Assembly (NCBI RefSeq): GCF_900108475.1
Contig: NZ_FNWO01000002.1
Span: 62,001 to 126,000, forward strand
Source of the DNA: Magnetospirillum fulvum
GTDB taxonomy: Bacteria > Pseudomonadota > Alphaproteobacteria > Rhodospirillales > Magnetospirillaceae
Direction of reading: 5' to 3'
Length of the DNA: 64,000 bases
Under the pieces are notes generated by a model, which searched no databases, was not told the DNA's origin, and worked only from the letters and a program-made list of their open reading frames with translations. Shown here in pieces: positions 61,468-64,000 of this stretch; position 1 is the stretch's first letter, and the number at the start of each line of letters is the position of its first letter. A program made the translations under genes and the position numbers.

Positions 61468-63432
61468 ATGCCGGTCAACCGCCTCGCCAACGAGACCAGC
61501 CCCTACCTGCTCCACCATGCCGCCGATCCGGTGGCGTGGCAGGTCTGGGGCAGCGAAGCCCTAACCGAGGCCAAACGCCTCAATCGGCCGATCATGCTGT
61601 CGGTCGGCTATTCCGCCTGCCATTGGTGCCATGTGATGGCCGACGAGAGCTTTCGCGATCCCGCCATCGCCGCCCGGATCAACGATTGCTTCGTCGCGAT
61701 CAAGGTCGATCGCGAGGAACGGCCCGATCTCGACACGGTCTATCAGCATGCCCTGGCGATGATGGGTCAGCCGGGGGGATGGCCGCTGACACTGTTCCTG
61801 ACCCCGGACACGGTGCCGTTCTGGGGTGGCACCTACTTCCCGCCCGAGCGGCGCTATGGCCGCCCCTCCTTCGCCGAGGTGCTGGACGGGATCGCCGCCG
61901 CCTGGAGCCGCGACGACAGCGCGATTACCACTCAGGCCGAGCGGATGCGGGCCGCCCTGGCTCCGTTGGCGCTCTCTCCCGGCGGAGACGGAATCGTTTC
62001 CGGCCAAGGACGCGAAATCGCCGAAGCGATGTTGCGACTGGCCGATCCGGTCCATGGCGGCTTTGGCTCGGCACCAAAATTCCCCCAACCGGCCTTGCTG
62101 CGCTTTTTGTGGCGCTCGTCCCTGGCCGGAGCCGATCCCCGCCTGGGGCAACAGGTGATCCTGACGCTGGATTGCCTGTGCCGGGGCGGGATCTGCGACC
62201 AACTGGGCGGCGGGTTCATGCGCTATGCCACCGATGCCGCCTGGATCGTCCCTCATTTCGAAAAGATGCTGTACGACAACGCCCAATTGATCGGGCTGCT
62301 GACCGAAGTGTGGCGGCGCACCGGCAGCCCGCTCTATCGCCTCGCGGTGAGCGAGGCGATTGGCTGGCTCGGACGCGAGATGAGCGACGAGAGCGGCGGG
62401 TTCACCGCTGCCCTCGACGCCGACAGCGAGGGCAGCGAAGGCGCGTTCTATACCTGGAGTGCCGAGGAGATCGAGCAAGCGCTGCCCCCTGCCCTCGCCG
62501 CCCGCTTCCTCACCCTGTACGACGTGAGGCACGGCGGCAATTGGGAGGGCCGCTCGATCCTTCACCGCAACCACCTCCACGGCAGCGGTGACGAGAGCGG
62601 CCTGGACGAAGCCAAATCGCTGCTGCTAGCCCACCGCGCCACCCGCCCCCGCCCCGCCTGCGACGACAAGATTCTGACCGACTGGAACGGACTGACGATC
62701 CGCGCCCTGGCCGAGGCCGGGCTGGCCTTCGAGCGGCCGGATTGGAGCGAGGCGGCCCGGACCGCCTTTGCCACAATTGTCGCCCGGTCGGCCTTGCCCG
62801 GCGGCCGCCTCGCCCATGTCTGGTGCGCCGGTCGGGTCGGTCCGGTCGGGGTGATCGACGATTACGCCCATCTGGCCGCCGCGGCGATCGCGCTCTATGC
62901 CGATGGGGGCGAGGTCGCTTTTCTCGATCAGGCGCGGATTTGGCTCGATAGCGCTCATCGTCATCATTGGGACAAGGCTGGCGGCGGCTATTTCCTCTCG
63001 GCCGACGATGCCGCCGACGTGCCGGTGCGGGCCAAGCCCTTTTTCGATTCCGTCGTCCCTTCCGGCAATGGGGCGATGGCCGAAACCCTGGCGCTGATGC
63101 ATCTGGTCAGCGGCGAAGCGGTGTGGCGCGAGCGGGCCGAAGCAGTGCTGGCGGCCTTCTCCGCCGCCCTGCCCGATCATGGTTCGTCGATGGCGGTGTT
63201 TCTCGACGCCGCCGCTCTGCTCGAGCGGCCGCTGAAGGTGACGATTTCCGGTCCGGCCGACGATGAAGCCTGCACCCGCATGGTGCGTTGCGCCGTGACC
63301 TCGGGCTTGAGCCCGCTGGTGCTGATCCGCCAACGGCGGCACGGCACGGCCCAGGCCCTGGTTTGCCAGGGTCCGGTCTGTCTTGCCCCGGTCGAGGACG
63401 AATCCGCGCTGGAGCAAATCCTGCGATCCTGA
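61468..63432 (+). CDS. Thioredoxin-fold/DUF255 protein (YyaL family)
   Basis: The product is 654 residues. The N-terminal thioredoxin-like DUF255 domain (~1-165) has [20 protein letters not shown] and the active-site-like [15 protein letters not shown] (CHWCH). After it comes a glycosidase-like (alpha/alpha)6 toroid (~200-654) with [20 protein letters not shown] and [10 protein letters not shown]. The eukaryotic relative is SPATA20. The reaction is unknown; the fold suggests N-acylglucosamine-2-epimerase-like chemistry. The ATG follows AGGAG-like AAGGAGAGC. Confidence 0.92.
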   Translation: MPVNRLANETSPYLLHHAADPVAWQVWGSEALTEAKRLNRPIMLSVGYSACHWCHVMADESFRDPAIAARINDCFVAIKVDREERPDLDTVYQHALAMMGQPGGWPLTLFLTPDTVPFWGGTYFPPERRYGRPSFAEVLDGIAAAWSRDDSAITTQAERMRAALAPLALSPGGDGIVSGQGREIAEAMLRLADPVHGGFGSAPKFPQPALLRFLWRSSLAGADPRLGQQVILTLDCLCRGGICDQLGGGFMRYATDAAWIVPHFEKMLYDNAQLIGLLTEVWRRTGSPLYRLAVSEAIGWLGREMSDESGGFTAALDADSEGSEGAFYTWSAEEIEQALPPALAARFLTLYDVRHGGNWEGRSILHRNHLHGSGDESGLDEAKSLLLAHRATRPRPACDDKILTDWNGLTIRALAEAGLAFERPDWSEAARTAFATIVARSALPGGRLAHVWCAGRVGPVGVIDDYAHLAAAAIALYADGGEVAFLDQARIWLDSAHRHHWDKAGGGYFLSADDAADVPVRAKPFFDSVVPSGNGAMAETLALMHLVSGEAVWRERAEAVLAAFSAALPDHGSSMAVFLDAAALLERPLKVTISGPADDEACTRMVRCAVTSGLSPLVLIRQRRHGTAQALVCQGPVCLAPVEDESALEQILRS

Positions 63433-63532
63433 ATTTTGTGGGCTCTGCCCACACCCGCCGCGGGCAGTGCCCTTGGAACCCAATCGAAAAGGAGTCTTTC
63501 GGGGCAACGCCGGTTTGAGTTACTCTGTTGAT

Positions 63533-63988
63533 ATGGCTCATTTGTCGTTTACCTCGCCCGTCGGCCCGCTGGCGCTATTCGAACAGGACGGCGCGATTGT
63601 CGCGCTTGATTGGGGCTGGCTGCCCGAAGCGGAAGAAACACCGCTGCTGCTGCGCGCCCGCGACCAATTGGAAGCGTATTTCGACGGTCGGCTTCGCACC
63701 GGCTTTGACCTACCGCTGGCCGCCGAGGGCACAGCGTTCCAAAAGCGCGTCTGGGCCGCGCTGACGGCGATTCCGTTCGGCGAGACCCGCACCTATGGAG
63801 AGATCGCTACGGCGCTTGGCAGCAGCCCGCGCGCGGTTGGCGGGGCATGCGGGCGTAACCCCATCCCGATCATCGTTCCCTGCCATCGCGTCCTTGGCGC
63901 CAACGGCAGCCTGGGCGGCTATTCCGGCATCGACGGAACCGAGACCAAGGCGGCCCTGCTGCGGTTGGAGAACGGAGGCCAGAGGTGA
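63533..63988 (+). CDS. ogt: Methylated-DNA--protein-cysteine methyltransferase
   Basis: The product is 151 residues, the Ogt/MGMT catalytic type. It has AAEGTAFQKRVWAALTAIPF and GETRTYGEIATALG, then the active-site motif PIIVPCHRVLGANGSLGGYS with the acceptor Cys in PCHRV. It repairs O6-methylguanine by a suicide transfer. The ATG at 63533 is the start; the longer frame covers the non-coding gap. A possible next gene starts inside its stop. Confidence 0.95.
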   Translation: MAHLSFTSPVGPLALFEQDGAIVALDWGWLPEAEETPLLLRARDQLEAYFDGRLRTGFDLPLAAEGTAFQKRVWAALTAIPFGETRTYGEIATALGSSPRAVGGACGRNPIPIIVPCHRVLGANGSLGGYSGIDGTETKAALLRLENGGQR

Positions 63989-64000
63989 GCCGATTCTCCG
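63985..64000 (+). CDS. Possible start of a next gene (truncated by window end)
   Basis: GTG at 63985 overlaps the ogt stop (GTGA) and has GGAGG 6 bp upstream. Only five codons (GTG AGC CGA TTC TCC) are visible, so no product can be named. Confidence 0.35.

Overview
The window is about 64 kb of GC-rich, gene-dense chromosome from an alphaproteobacterium. A member of the Rhodospirillales close to Magnetospirillum/Phaeospirillum is most likely. That placement is inferred from protein character: two MucR regulators, Irr, OlsB/OlsA, a class I lysyl-tRNA synthetase, a phasin, a bacteriohemerythrin and a two-gene aerotaxis receptor. The gene order parB-parA-rsmG-mnmG-mnmE with parS sites is what is usually found near the replication origin of alphaproteobacteria. 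Almost everything looks like core chromosome. I see no insertion sequence, prophage, integrase or CRISPR array.

Layout: 0-2.3 kb, end of the ATP synthase operon (atpD partial, atpC), then two tandem secreted paralogues of unknown function. 2.2-7.4 kb, leftward run lysK, a TPR-like protein, rsmB, gmhB. 7.6-9.3 kb, an M23 peptidase overlapping a bactofilin gene. 9.3-13.9 kb, ccmAB, a hemerythrin, mlaA-mlaC and a TetR regulator with its operator. 14-19.2 kb, phasin, proC-ybjN-ubiK, divergent cobT/cobS, rlmJ. 19.3-21.5 kb, a PAS protein overlapping a methyl-accepting chemotaxis protein, plus a small HTH protein. 21.5-28.7 kb, PBP1A, olsA-olsB, a Fur-family gene, mucR, a TusA-like gene, rimI-tsaB, a D-Ala-D-Ala dipeptidase, then tRNA-Gly(GCC).

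29-42.5 kb: a second MucR, a DUF2786 protein, ybaK, a DUF2335 membrane protein with a small partner, and a 530-bp gap holding a strongly structured candidate RNA. Then lysR, trxB, ahpC, cnoX, a Lon-N protein, a Trm112-like protein, glnK-amtB with sigma-54-like promoters, dps, a small protein coupled to an EAL phosphodiesterase, small regulators and irr. 42.5-47.6 kb: a GT39-GT9-glycerophosphodiesterase cassette and an NMO-like flavoprotein with a C-terminal cysteine cluster. 47.6-55 kb: a DUF748 protein, a 150-bp cluster of stem-loops, coaBC-dut-rrf2, ribA, ychJ and a membrane protein. 55-61.3 kb: parB-parA-rsmG-mnmG-mnmE, a 2Fe-2S ferredoxin and a DUF6489 protein. 61.5-64 kb: a DUF255 thioredoxin-fold protein and ogt.

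Recurrent themes are envelope upkeep (PBP1A, bactofilin/M23, MlaA/C, ornithine lipids, LPS-type sugar transfer), redox and oxidative stress (TrxB, AhpC, CnoX, Dps), nitrogen sensing (GlnK/AmtB) and energy taxis. The least explained signals are non-coding: the structured RNA near 32.1 kb, the stem-loop cluster near 50.6 kb, and mutually exclusive hairpins in front of lysR near 33.3 kb. I did not find a clear-cut new multi-gene system.
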